Source of the DNA: an uncultured Faecalicatena sp.
GTDB taxonomy: Bacteria > Bacillota > Clostridia > Lachnospirales > Lachnospiraceae
Direction of reading: 5' to 3'
DNA: 64,000 bases
NCBI GenBank assembly: GCA_948468385.1
Contig: CAOKHZ010000005.1
Coordinates: 62,001-126,000, forward strand
Positions 8,630-16,914 of this stretch are shown in pieces; the stretch's first letter is position 1, and every line of letters starts with the position of its first letter. The notes under the pieces were generated by a model. The model worked only from the letters and a program-made list of their open reading frames with translations. It was not told the DNA's origin and made no database searches. A program made the translations under genes and the position numbers.

Positions 8630-8658
8630 CCGGCCAATCAGCTTAAGCGATTGGCCGG
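8630..8658. terminator. Bidirectional hairpin between convergent genes
   Basis: A perfect 10-bp stem (CCGGCCAATC with its complement) around a 9-base loop, placed between the SOD-like gene and the convergent permease gene. No strong T-run. Confidence 0.6.
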
Positions 8659-8677
8659 GATTTGAAAAGTGACGTGC

Positions 8678-9502
8678 TTATTCTTTCACGTAATTCGCGG
8701 AGTATTTTTTCAAATATAATTTTTCCAGTCCGCCGATCAGGGCGTAGAGCGCCATCGCCATGATGCAAAGCAAGACGATGGACATCAAGAGCCAATCCAT
8801 TTTAAATACTTGTGAAGAATAGATAATCAAATATCCAAGACCGTTGCGGGCGGCCAAGAACTCGCCGATGATCACGCCGACAAGGCAGAGCCCGATATTT
8901 ACCTTCATGTTGCTGATAATGGACGGAACCGAGCTTGGCAGCACCACTTTGGTCAATGCGTGAAAACGTCCGCCGTGCAAAGTATAAATGAGCTTGATTT
9001 TTTCCTCGTCCACGGTCGTGAAGCTGGTGTAAAGGCTTAGGATACTGCCGAAGATGGCCACGGACATCCCGGCCACGATGATCGTGGTGCGATTTGCGCC
9101 CAGCCAGACGATAAGCAGCGGTGCCAGTGCAGACTTGGGAAGGCTGTTTAGCACCACCAGGTAGGGGTCTAAAACTTCCGAGCATTTGCGGCTGCACCAC
9201 AGAAGGACGGCGGCTAAAATCCCGGTCAGGGTGACGAGGAGGAAGCTTACGACCGTTTCGTAAAGCGTGATGCCAATATGCAGGAAAATACTGCCGTCGC
9301 GCGTCATTTCCATGAAGCAGTTCGCGATGCGGGAAGGGCAGCAGAAAATGAAGGAGTCGATGATGCCCTTTGCCGCCGTATATTCCCATAAAAGTAAAAA
9401 TCCCGCCAGGATGGCGACGCGCAAAAACCAAACGATGAATCGATGTGCACGAAGGCGATTCAAATAATTTTGCTGGGCGGTGGAAACCATGTTTTTATTC
9501 AT
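8678..9502 (-). CDS. ABC transporter permease, nitrate/sulfonate/taurine family
   Basis: A 274-residue inner-membrane protein of the SsuC/TauC type with about six hydrophobic segments. The EAA-like cytoplasmic loop is visible around GGRFHALTKVVLPSSVPSI, followed by NIGLCLVGVIIGEF. It overlaps the upstream ATPase gene by 8 bp and is coupled to it. No periplasmic-type binding protein lies beside the pair, so the substrate (sulfonate, taurine, pyrimidine precursor or similar) is open. A diverged fragment of a homologous permease occurs at 14388-14507. Confidence 0.9.
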   Translation of the reverse strand: MNKNMVSTAQQNYLNRLRAHRFIVWFLRVAILAGFLLLWEYTAAKGIIDSFIFCCPSRIANCFMEMTRDGSIFLHIGITLYETVVSFLLVTLTGILAAVLLWCSRKCSEVLDPYLVVLNSLPKSALAPLLIVWLGANRTTIIVAGMSVAIFGSILSLYTSFTTVDEEKIKLIYTLHGGRFHALTKVVLPSSVPSIISNMKVNIGLCLVGVIIGEFLAARNGLGYLIIYSSQVFKMDWLLMSIVLLCIMAMALYALIGGLEKLYLKKYSANYVKE

Positions 9503-10262
9503 CGTGATTAAGCTCCTTCCATAATAGATTGAAATAATGCTTGAATTCCGGCGCGTTGCGGCGGTTCATCGGCGTATCCTCGGCGAGGTCGAACGTGACT
9601 GGGACGCATGTTTGCAGGGTGGCGGGTCTTTTTGTGAGCACGAAAATACGGTCTGCGAGGCTGACGGCCTCGGACAAATCGTGCGTGACCAGAATCGCGG
9701 TCTTCTTTTCATTGCGCAGAATTTGCCCGATGTCGTCCCCGACCGTCAGGCGGGTCTGGTAATCCAGCGCGGAAAACGGTTCGTCTAAAAGCAAGATGTC
9801 CGGATCCAAGACCAGGGTGCGGACCAGTGCCGCCCGTTGGCGCATGCCCCCCGAAAGTTGTGAGGGTCGGGAGTCGGAAAACGCCCCCAGTCCGTAGGTG
9901 TCGAGCAAGTCCCTTGCTTTTTGCCTTGTTTTATTGGAAAGCTTATGTTGAATCTCCAATCCCAGAAGCACGTTGTGATATACCGTGCGCCACTCAAAGA
10001 GGTGGTCGTGCTGCAGCATGTAGCCGATGCAGGTGGGATTGTCGTTTAAAGGTTTTCCGTTTAGGTGAATCCATCCGCTCTCCGGCTCAAGCAGTCCGCA
10101 AATCAAGGACAGGAGAGTGGATTTTCCACATCCGGAGGGTCCGACGATGGCAACAAATTCCCCGTCTGCCACGGAAAACGTGATGTCTGAAAGTGCCTTG
10201 GTTTCTCCCTCTAAGGTATGGTAAGCATAATTGATATGATGAAATTCCAATATCGATTCCAT
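9495..10262 (-). CDS. ABC transporter ATP-binding protein, SsuB/TauB family
   Basis: A 255-residue ATPase. It has Walker A GPSGCGKST near residue 40, the signature LSGGMRQRAAL and Walker B DILLLDEPFSALD, ending in the ATP-hydrolysis H-loop VTHD. It energises the adjacent permease for uptake. The ATG follows AAGGAG, and a TATACT box lies upstream on the minus strand. The gene for the substrate-binding protein is not in the neighbourhood. Confidence 0.92.
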   Translation of the reverse strand: MESILEFHHINYAYHTLEGETKALSDITFSVADGEFVAIVGPSGCGKSTLLSLICGLLEPESGWIHLNGKPLNDNPTCIGYMLQHDHLFEWRTVYHNVLLGLEIQHKLSNKTRQKARDLLDTYGLGAFSDSRPSQLSGGMRQRAALVRTLVLDPDILLLDEPFSALDYQTRLTVGDDIGQILRNEKKTAILVTHDLSEAVSLADRIFVLTKRPATLQTCVPVTFDLAEDTPMNRRNAPEFKHYFNLLWKELNHDE

Positions 10263-10351
10263 GCAGACGCTCCTTGTATTTTCAAAGTATACCTTACTTT
10301 ATGAAAAAAAGAGAATAAGGTGAATGATTCTCAAGACGGTCTCAAGATTTG

Positions 10352-10384
10352 CCCGGTGCCGCACTAGAAGCATGCGGCACCGGG
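10352..10384 (-). terminator. Strong GC-rich hairpin after the rhamnosidase gene
   Basis: An 11-bp perfect stem (CCCGGTGCCGC and its complement) around an 11-base loop, placed just beyond the rhamnosidase stop. It lacks a T-tract, so it may act as a stability hairpin as well as a terminator. Confidence 0.5.
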
Positions 10385-10411
10385 AATAAGCGGTTTCGAT
10401 TGTACGATGTG

Positions 10412-13114
10412 TTATATGGATAAATTGATTTCGTAATCATACTCTCCACTTCCAACAGATTCGGTCTGTCCGTTCGGCAATATTACGGTCGCCGTCGTGT
10501 TGCAGGGAATGGCGACGTGTAGCTGGAATCTTGTGTTTCCGTTTGTTTTTGTGAGTTTCCAATTGCTTGTTACCGTTCCATATTCGGTCTGGTAAGAGCG
10601 GGAGCAGGACGTCAATCCGCCAAGCGGCCTGGGGGCGATGACAAGCTCCTTGAAACCGGCCGTTTTTGTGTCGATGCCGGAAAGCTTCCGGTACATCCAG
10701 TCCGCGACACAGCCAAATGCGTAATGGTTAAAGCTCAAGTGCCCGGGATTGCCGTCTTTGTCATAGCCGAACGTGTTTTCCCAAATCGTGGTTCCGCCCG
10801 CGTCCACCTCGGACAGCCAGGATGGTGTCTTGTCTTGCCACAGCAGGGTGGAAGCCAGGTCTTCCCGTCCGATTTTGCACAAGGCGTCCAAAAGATAAGG
10901 AGAGGCCAGGAAGCCGGTATCCATGCGCATGTCGTTTTGCTCCAGACAATGTATCAGACGGTTTGCAAAGCTTTCTTTGTGCTCCTTTGGCACCAGGTCG
11001 AAATAAATGGGCAGGACGTAGGCTCCCATCAATTCGGAGGGCATGGAACCGTCCGGGCGAATCACGCCCTTTTGGATGGCGGTTTTCATTTTGTCCGCGA
11101 TTTCCTGATATTGTTTCTGATCTGTCTCGTATAACGCGTTTTCCAAAGAGTCCTTGGCGAGGATTCCGGCGATGTCTGCAAAAGTCTGTACGGAATTCCA
11201 GCCAAAGATGGGGGCGGTATAACATGAGCTCATTCCCATGATTTGCTTTAGGTTCTTCATGTCCAGACCGTCTTTGTTCTGGCTTGGGATGAGCCATTCC
11301 CCATAGTGATACCCGGTATCCCAAAGGTAGTTTTCGATTTCGTCGGGCAGTTTGGAACCCTTTGGTTTTTTGGAAGCCGCTTCTGCGATGATATAGTCAA
11401 CCCAGCGGCGCATGCAATAGTATTGTTGCCGTAACACGTCGGTATTACCGGTTACCTGGTACATGGAATAGGGAACGACCACGGCCGCGTCTCCCCAACC
11501 GGATGAAGTGCCGCTGCCTTTCGCGCCGTACATCATCTGCATTAGTTTTCCGGTGGCGGGATAATTGCCAACCTGGGGAACCACCATGGGAATGATGCCG
11601 TAGCTGTCCTGGTCCGCGCTTACATTATAGAGCCAGCGGCTGAAAAAGGCGGTACAGTCTTCATTTAACATGGCGGTCTTGGCGTACACCAGCATGTCGC
11701 CGGTCCAGCCTGCTTTCTCGCGCTGCGGGCAGTCCGTCGGGATGGAGAGCGTGTTGGAGGTCTGCGACCAGCGGATGTTTTCGTAAAGTCGGTTTAATCG
11801 CGGATCCGAGGTGACAAAGGTTCCCAAATCTTCCTTTTGGCTGGTCAGCACGATGGCGGTGAAATCCTCCGGCCTTACGTCAACGCCCATTACGCGCACG
11901 TAGCGGAACCCATGGTAGGTAAAATGAGGTTCGTAAACGGAAGGAGTTCCATTGCTTGTATATTCGTCTTTTTGGTCGCAGCCTTTGCCGACGCCTCCGG
12001 CGGCCATGATATTGTTAAAATAATTCCCCTCCTTGTCCAGGACTTCGCAGTGTTCCAGCGTGATGACGGTTCCGCGGGGCGCGCTGACGTTCATGCGGAC
12101 GTGCCCGGCCATGTTTTGCCCGAAGTCCAGAATCGTTTCGCCCTTGGGACTGTGAAGGACGTTTACAACGGGTAATTCTTTGGCGGCAATTACGGGTTCC
12201 CCCAGCTGGGCTTTCAGGTTTTGGAACCCATAGTTTCCTATTTTACAAGGCGTCCAGGCACTGTCGTCGAACGTGCTCTTTGTCCAGCCGTCAAGTTCCT
12301 TTGTGGCGTCATATTGTTCTCCCGCGAACAAATCGGAAGAGAGGACGGGGCCGTAGGAAGCTTTGGTGTTCGTGCCGGAGCAGATGGTATCCTGACTCCC
12401 GTCGGAGTAGGTCGCCTCCAACTGAAATAATACGGCATGGGTCTGGTCATTCTTTTTCATGTTAGGCAAGGTTTGGGGGCACATGTACCAGCCGTCGCCC
12501 ACATACATGGAAAGCGTGTTTTCCTCTTCCTGGCAAAGGGCGGTCACGTCATAGGTCTGATAGCAGAGATATTTCTCGTATACGGTGTGTTCCGGGGCAA
12601 AATATCGTTCGTCCGGCCGCGTCCCGTTTACATATAACTGGTATGTTCCATGGCAGGTAACATAGAGGCGGGCCTTTATCGGTTTCTCCCTGAGTCCGAA
12701 ATTTTGACGGAACATGGTGGCGGGAGATTGTTTCCCAAACCCGGGTTTCCTTTTTTTGGTTTTCAACGGGGATTTTGCCCAATCTGCACTCCAGTCTTCC
12801 TCTGAGAGCAACGCGGTTTCAAACCAGGAAGAGGCGCTCGCCTGCCCGCCGTGGTTGTCCGTGACGGTGATATTTAAGGAATAGCGGGTGCGGCTTTTCA
12901 GCGGAGCCCCCTGATAAGGATGGTATGTACTCTTGTCATCTTCTTGTATGCCGGTATCCATACAAAGGTTGCCGGATTCATCCGTTACCGTCAAATGGTA
13001 GCTTTTTTGGCATGTGTTTGGTTCTGCATTTTCCAACATCCAGGAAAAGTAAGGGTTTACGTCGATGCCAAGTGGTCGCGTCATGTGAAGCGTTTTTAAA
13101 TTTTTTACAGTCAT
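10412..13114 (-). CDS. Alpha-L-rhamnosidase, GH78
   Basis: A 900-residue protein of glycoside hydrolase family 78. N-terminal beta domains are followed by an (alpha/alpha)6 barrel whose entry carries the family motif DCPQREKAGWTGD, and a beta C-terminal domain. It releases terminal L-rhamnose from plant glycosides or polysaccharides. No signal peptide is evident, so hydrolysis is probably intracellular. The ATG at 13114 follows AAAAGGAGAC; an upstream extension to 13396 would cross the promoter region and is rejected. The AraC regulator transcribed divergently is the likely local control gene. Confidence 0.92.
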   Translation of the reverse strand: MTVKNLKTLHMTRPLGIDVNPYFSWMLENAEPNTCQKSYHLTVTDESGNLCMDTGIQEDDKSTYHPYQGAPLKSRTRYSLNITVTDNHGGQASASSWFETALLSEEDWSADWAKSPLKTKKRKPGFGKQSPATMFRQNFGLREKPIKARLYVTCHGTYQLYVNGTRPDERYFAPEHTVYEKYLCYQTYDVTALCQEEENTLSMYVGDGWYMCPQTLPNMKKNDQTHAVLFQLEATYSDGSQDTICSGTNTKASYGPVLSSDLFAGEQYDATKELDGWTKSTFDDSAWTPCKIGNYGFQNLKAQLGEPVIAAKELPVVNVLHSPKGETILDFGQNMAGHVRMNVSAPRGTVITLEHCEVLDKEGNYFNNIMAAGGVGKGCDQKDEYTSNGTPSVYEPHFTYHGFRYVRVMGVDVRPEDFTAIVLTSQKEDLGTFVTSDPRLNRLYENIRWSQTSNTLSIPTDCPQREKAGWTGDMLVYAKTAMLNEDCTAFFSRWLYNVSADQDSYGIIPMVVPQVGNYPATGKLMQMMYGAKGSGTSSGWGDAAVVVPYSMYQVTGNTDVLRQQYYCMRRWVDYIIAEAASKKPKGSKLPDEIENYLWDTGYHYGEWLIPSQNKDGLDMKNLKQIMGMSSCYTAPIFGWNSVQTFADIAGILAKDSLENALYETDQKQYQEIADKMKTAIQKGVIRPDGSMPSELMGAYVLPIYFDLVPKEHKESFANRLIHCLEQNDMRMDTGFLASPYLLDALCKIGREDLASTLLWQDKTPSWLSEVDAGGTTIWENTFGYDKDGNPGHLSFNHYAFGCVADWMYRKLSGIDTKTAGFKELVIAPRPLGGLTSCSRSYQTEYGTVTSNWKLTKTNGNTRFQLHVAIPCNTTATVILPNGQTESVGSGEYDYEINLSI

Positions 13115-13230
13115 GGTCTTGTCTCCTTTTTGATTTTGCTTTATTATAGAATAAAAATGCACATAAAAATTAGCGGTTCTTGCTTTTATACTATTCATTC
13201 TTGCCATTAGCATTTGTGAGGAGGAGACGA

Positions 13231-14193
13231 ATGTTTGAGAAGATTTCATTTTTTTCTTATGAGGGGAACTATTCTTCTGCCGACGTGCAAATAAGTGAGG
13301 GGTATGGAAAGTTGGTCGAAGAGGAAAAGTTAAAGCATATTGAGAAGGAAGATTATCGAATTGACGGAAATTCCAAGTTTTTATTTTCACGTCCAATGAC
13401 GAGGGAGCGAAAGGAATGGCTGATGTATTTGCAAGCCTTTTGCTATATGAAAAGCGGTGAGAAATATTATACGAGACGAAGTGACTACGACTCTTTCTTG
13501 CTTTTGTACACGTATCAGGGGAGGGGACGTCTTACTTATGAAGGCAAGACTTATTCCCTGAATGAGAATGACGCTTTTTTGATTGACTGTAGAAAGCCGC
13601 ACGCGTATCAGACGGACGGGGAGTTGTGGAATCATGCGGATTTGCATTTCTTTGGCGGGATTTCCCAATATTTGTACCAGGAAAATTTCATGGGGCGGAC
13701 GCCGGTGTTTCATATGCGGCAACCCGCGAATTTTCAGAAACAGTTGGAAGGGCTTCTTTTGATTCATACGGGTTCTTCCGTGCGGCGGGATTTTTTGTTT
13801 TCCAGCGAATTAGAACGTTTTTTGCTGCAGGTTGCCTGGGATGTGAGGGATTCGCGGGACGAGAAGGAGATGCCGGAAAACATTCGTTTATTGACAAGCT
13901 ACATGGAGCGTCATTTTCAGAAGGAGATGAGTTTGGAGGAAATGTCGTCCTTTGCCAATATGAGTAAGTATCACCTTTGCCGCAAGTTTAAGCAGTATAC
14001 CGGATTTTCCCCAAAAGAGTATGTGAACCACTTACGGATTTTACAAGCGGAAATGCTGCTGAGGGATACGAAATTCCCCAGTTATAAAATCGGCATGATG
14101 GTCGGATTTCCCAGCGAGGCCAACTTTATTCGTCATTTTCGAAACAAGAATGGAGTCACGCCCGGAGAATACCGGGCGGCTTGCCTGGGATGA
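13231..14193 (+). CDS. AraC-family transcriptional regulator
   Basis: A 320-residue regulator. The N-terminal cupin-like sensing domain (YQGRGRLTYEGKTYSL, then DCRKPHAY) is followed by two helix-turn-helix motifs in the last 100 residues (MSLEEMSSFANMSKYHLCR and FPSYKIGMMVGFPSEANFIR). It is divergent from the alpha-L-rhamnosidase gene across 116 bp and probably activates it in response to a sugar. The ATG follows GAGGAGGAGA; the in-frame extension to 13180 lacks a ribosome site. The rhamnose connection is inferred from position. Confidence 0.9.
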   Translation: MFEKISFFSYEGNYSSADVQISEGYGKLVEEEKLKHIEKEDYRIDGNSKFLFSRPMTRERKEWLMYLQAFCYMKSGEKYYTRRSDYDSFLLLYTYQGRGRLTYEGKTYSLNENDAFLIDCRKPHAYQTDGELWNHADLHFFGGISQYLYQENFMGRTPVFHMRQPANFQKQLEGLLLIHTGSSVRRDFLFSSELERFLLQVAWDVRDSRDEKEMPENIRLLTSYMERHFQKEMSLEEMSSFANMSKYHLCRKFKQYTGFSPKEYVNHLRILQAEMLLRDTKFPSYKIGMMVGFPSEANFIRHFRNKNGVTPGEYRAACLG

Positions 14194-14222
14194 ATCATCC
14201 TTAATACGTAATCCGAAAGTAG

Positions 14223-14354
14223 TCCAAAGAAGTTCCTTATCTTAACATGGACATGATCGCCGAAGAAGGAAAATATGATGGCTACTATGCGGTATGCACG
14301 AACCTTGACGAAGTGGGCGTGAACCAGGTCATACGAGATACCAAGAAAAAATAA
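14223..14354 (+). pseudogene. Transposase fragment, DDE family (IS1634/IS4-like)
   Basis: The frame reads SKEVPYLNMDMIAEEGKYDG, then YYAVCTNL and DTKKK, and ends in TAA. The KYDGYYAVCTNL segment is typical of IS1634/IS4-group transposases around the second catalytic aspartate region. Only about 43 codons survive, with no terminal repeats. It lies at the left edge of the CRISPR-Cas locus. Confidence 0.6.
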
Positions 14355-14387
14355 TAATATATAGCTATATTTTTATGTTTTGAAAAT

Positions 14388-14507
14388 GCGAGGAATAGAT
14401 AATCAAATATCCCAGTCCGTTGCGTGTGGACAAGAACTCACCGATAATCACGCCGACCAAGCAAAGTCCGATATTGACCTTCATGTTGCTGATGATGGCC
14501 GGGGCAT
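14388..14507 (-). pseudogene. Fragment of an SsuC/TauC-like ABC permease
   Basis: The minus strand encodes IISNMKVNIGLCLVGVII and then GEF, STRNGLGYLIIYSS, nearly the same as an internal segment of the intact permease at 8678-9502. Nucleotide similarity to 8813-8932 is high (about 84 percent by eye). Both ends of the gene are missing: one is replaced by the transposase remnant, the other by the cas3 leader. It is the relic of a second, related permease at the insertion boundary. Confidence 0.8.
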
Positions 14508-14515
14508 GGTATGAT
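14486..14515 (+). promoter_or_regulatory. Possible cas3 promoter
   Basis: TTGCTG at 14486-14491 and TATGAT at 14510-14515 have an 18-bp spacer. The -35 box would lie inside the permease fragment, so the promoter straddles the insertion junction. The assignment is tentative. Confidence 0.35.
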
Positions 14516-14552
14516 AGATATAAGATACAAATTTGAAACGGGAGGGAACAGT

Positions 14553-16691
14553 ATGAAATATTTAGCTCATAAAAACGATAAAAACGAAGAACAATCTTTG
14601 AAACAACATTTAGAAAACGTGGCCGAATGCTGCGGGACGTACGCGGACGCATTTGGCGCGCGTGACTGGGGCTATTGTTGTGGCTTGTTACATGATGTGG
14701 GAAAGTATTCGCAAAAATTCCAAAGAAGGATAAGGGGAAGTATGGAAAGAGTGGATCATTCTACGGCAGGGGCAAAATTATGCTGGGATAAAAAAGGCAT
14801 GTATTCGTTCTTGAGTTATTGTATCGCCGGTCACCATGCCGGGTTGCCGGATACGGGAGGGGCGGCTGATACAAGTGCAAGCGGGACGATGTTGGGAAGG
14901 TTGAAAAAGAAGCTGGAAGATTACGGTGCGTATGCGGAGGAAATTGGGATACCGACGTTGAGCGGGCCGCCGTTCCAACCCGTAAAGGCAGAAAATCAAG
15001 GATTTTTTGCGAGCATGTTGATTCGAATGCTTTATTCTTGTCTTGTAGACGCGGATTTTCTGGATACAGAATTATTTATGAATGGGAAAAGTGAAAGGGA
15101 AGATGGAGAGGGAATGGGAACGTTATACGGGAAATTGATGGCACATATAGGGGGGTGGCTTGAAAATGATGACTTGGACACGATTAACGGGAGGAGGACG
15201 GAGATTTTGCGGCATTGCCTGAAGATGGGGGAGAAAGAAAGGGGACTATTTAGACTGACGGTTCCAACGGGCGGTGGAAAAACGGTTTCTTCGCTTGCAT
15301 TTGCATTGAAACATGCACAAGAACATCGGATGGAGCGAATTATTTACGTGATACCCTATACGAGTATTATCGAGCAAAATGCAAAAGTGTTTGCCGATAT
15401 TTTGGGGAGGGGCAACGTGTTGGAAAATCATTGTAATATTGATTATGAGTCGAGTGAAGAATTGAAGCCGATGCAGCTCGCTACGGAAAATTGGGATAAA
15501 CCGATTGTTGTCACTACGAACGTGCAATTTTTCGAATCTCTCTTTTCAAATAAACCTTCAAAATGTAGGAAATTACATAATATGGCAAATAGTGTCATTA
15601 TTTTTGACGAGGCGCAGATGCTGCCGAATAACTACCTGAAACCTTGCGTTGGCGCGATGGAACAATTATTGCGGTATTATCGAAGTAGTATTGTTTTATG
15701 TACGGCAACACAACCGGCGTTAAAGGATTTGTTGTCGGATGATATCATGGTTACGGAATTATGTCCTCGTATGGAAGAGCAGTTTGCTTTTTTCAAGCGT
15801 GCATCCATACGAAATTTAAATCGTATATCCGAACAAGAGTTGGTTGAAAGGGTTGGGGCGGAGCAACAAGCCCTTTGTATATTGAATACGAGGAAACGGG
15901 CGCAAGCGGTTTATCAGGGGGTAAAAGGCGAAGGGGTTTATCATTTGTCGACATCCATGTACCCGGTCCATAGGCAGGGTGTGTTGCGAGAGATTCGGGA
16001 GAGATTGCAAAAACAAGAAAGATGCATTGTGATTTCAACCAGCCTTGTCGAGGCGGGCGTGGATTTAGATTTTAAAGCAGTGTATAGGCAGCTGGCCGGA
16101 GTGGATTCTATTATCCAGGCGGAGGGCAGGTGCAACCGGGAAGGAAAAAGGCCGCTTTCCGATTGCTTTACTTATGTTTTTAGCCTGGAAGAAAAAGAGT
16201 ACATGGCCGGGCAACGGCAACAAATTGGCGTTACGGAGAGCTTACTTTCAGATGGCAGGGATTTGGAAGGACTGGAAACGATAAAGGCATATTTTGAGAT
16301 GCTTTATCATTTTCGAGGGGAGAGTTTGGATAAAAAGGACATATTGAAAAAATTCGATAGGGGGAACTTCCAATTCTCCAGAGTTGCTAAAGAAGTTCGG
16401 CTGATTGAGGATGACTCGAAAACGATTTTGATTGCGAAGGAAGAGGAGGCAAGGGAAATTCTGGAACAAGTGAGAATAAAAGGGTTTACCAAGAGCCTGA
16501 TGAGGAAAATGGGGCGCTATTGCGTGAACGTGCGGGAAAACGTGTTTCAAAAATTACTTGCGGCGGGAGCTCTGGAGGCAATGGAGGCGGATTTGAAGGA
16601 AGACTATTTTGTGCTGAGGGATTCCGAAAAATATACGGATGAAATGGGTTTGACGTTGGATGTCGGGTTCGGGGAGGCGGTGATATTCTGA
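14553..16691 (+). CDS. cas3: CRISPR-associated helicase-nuclease Cas3 (type I-C)
   Basis: A 712-residue single-chain Cas3. An N-terminal HD nuclease domain has LLHDVGKY with H47-D48 and a later GHHAG. A superfamily 2 helicase follows, with Walker A PTGGGKT (K243), a DEAQ box at 352-355, and motifs V-VI in STSLVEAGVDLDF and QAEGRCNREG. It is recruited to the Cascade R-loop to unwind and degrade target DNA. The ATG follows GGGAGGG with 6-bp spacing. It is separated from cas5c by a strong terminator and 223 bp, so it is probably a separate transcript. Confidence 0.96.
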   Translation: MKYLAHKNDKNEEQSLKQHLENVAECCGTYADAFGARDWGYCCGLLHDVGKYSQKFQRRIRGSMERVDHSTAGAKLCWDKKGMYSFLSYCIAGHHAGLPDTGGAADTSASGTMLGRLKKKLEDYGAYAEEIGIPTLSGPPFQPVKAENQGFFASMLIRMLYSCLVDADFLDTELFMNGKSEREDGEGMGTLYGKLMAHIGGWLENDDLDTINGRRTEILRHCLKMGEKERGLFRLTVPTGGGKTVSSLAFALKHAQEHRMERIIYVIPYTSIIEQNAKVFADILGRGNVLENHCNIDYESSEELKPMQLATENWDKPIVVTTNVQFFESLFSNKPSKCRKLHNMANSVIIFDEAQMLPNNYLKPCVGAMEQLLRYYRSSIVLCTATQPALKDLLSDDIMVTELCPRMEEQFAFFKRASIRNLNRISEQELVERVGAEQQALCILNTRKRAQAVYQGVKGEGVYHLSTSMYPVHRQGVLREIRERLQKQERCIVISTSLVEAGVDLDFKAVYRQLAGVDSIIQAEGRCNREGKRPLSDCFTYVFSLEEKEYMAGQRQQIGVTESLLSDGRDLEGLETIKAYFEMLYHFRGESLDKKDILKKFDRGNFQFSRVAKEVRLIEDDSKTILIAKEEEAREILEQVRIKGFTKSLMRKMGRYCVNVRENVFQKLLAAGALEAMEADLKEDYFVLRDSEKYTDEMGLTLDVGFGEAVIF

Positions 16692-16699
16692 ACGGGAAA

Positions 16700-16727
16700 G
16701 GGGGAGACATATGTCTCCCCGCTTTTT
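16700..16727 (+). terminator. cas3 terminator (perfect palindrome)
   Basis: GGGGAGACAT and its exact complement are directly adjacent (16701-16720) and followed by GCTTTTTG. The hairpin would end cas3 transcription. On the other strand the same palindrome lies at the 3' end of the putative guide RNA that starts near 16780. Confidence 0.8.
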
Positions 16728-16779
16728 GAAAGAATAACCTTAAATGTTTCAATCCACAATTGGAAATCTCCAAAAGACA
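16701..16779 (-). ncRNA. Putative crRNA-like regulatory RNA (CreR/CreA-like) with degenerate repeat
   Basis: On the minus strand, 16778-16746 forms a degenerate version of the array repeat. It begins with GTC, has a TTGGA-GATT-TCCAA hairpin in place of GCTCCC-loop-GGGAGC, and ends with GTGGATTGAAAC, 11 of 12 bases identical to the repeat's 3' handle. The following spacer-like sequence ATTTAAGGTTATTCT matches 13 of 15 bases of 16868-16854 next to a TTC PAM; the mismatches fall at positions 6 and 12 only. Similarity stops after position 15. A promoter sits immediately upstream, and the cas3 terminator palindrome caps the 3' end. Known CreR/CreA RNAs guide Cascade to repress promoters through such partial matches without Cas3 cleavage. 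Expression and function are inferred. Confidence 0.8.
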
Positions 16780-16784
16780 TTGTT

Positions 16785-16812
16785 AATATACCATGAAATG
16801 AAAAAAAGTAAA
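16785..16812 (-). promoter_or_regulatory. Promoter of the crRNA-like RNA
   Basis: Minus-strand TTTACT (16812-16807), 16-bp spacer, TATATT (16790-16785). The predicted start is about 6 bases later, essentially at the first base of the degenerate repeat. It is back to back with the cas5c promoter. Confidence 0.5.
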
Positions 16813-16819
16813 AGGGGTA

Positions 16820-16847
16820 TTGACTTTTTTACAAAATGTGGTATTCT
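16820..16847 (+). promoter_or_regulatory. Promoter of the cas5c-cas8c-cas7-cas4-cas1-cas2 operon
   Basis: TTGACT (16820-16825), 16-bp spacer, TATTCT (16842-16847). The start would be near 16854. This is where the partial protospacer recognised by the crRNA-like RNA begins, so Cascade bound there would block initiation. Confidence 0.7.
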
Positions 16848-16853
16848 ATATTT

Positions 16854-16871
16854 AGATTAACCATAAATGAA
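16854..16871 (-). promoter_or_regulatory. Predicted Cascade binding site: TTC PAM plus partial protospacer
   Basis: Minus strand: TTC at 16871-16869 followed by ATTTATGGTTAATCT (16868-16854). This equals the crRNA-like spacer ATTTAAGGTTATTCT except at positions 6 and 12. TTC is the usual type I-C PAM. The site covers the predicted transcription start and the first bases of the cas5c operon. Confidence 0.75.
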
Positions 16872-16914
16872 GTCTATAAATGATTCATGTAAAAACCAAG
16901 GAGGTGGTGAAAAC

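Noticed and set aside
16867..16914. ATG at 16867 as cas5c start, or a small toxin gene between cas3 and cas5c as in CreTA pairs
   Set aside because: The ATG has no ribosome site and is simply in frame with cas5c. No separate small frame with a ribosome site is seen. The crRNA-like target lies on the cas5c promoter, so an autoregulator fits better than a toxin-antitoxin pair.
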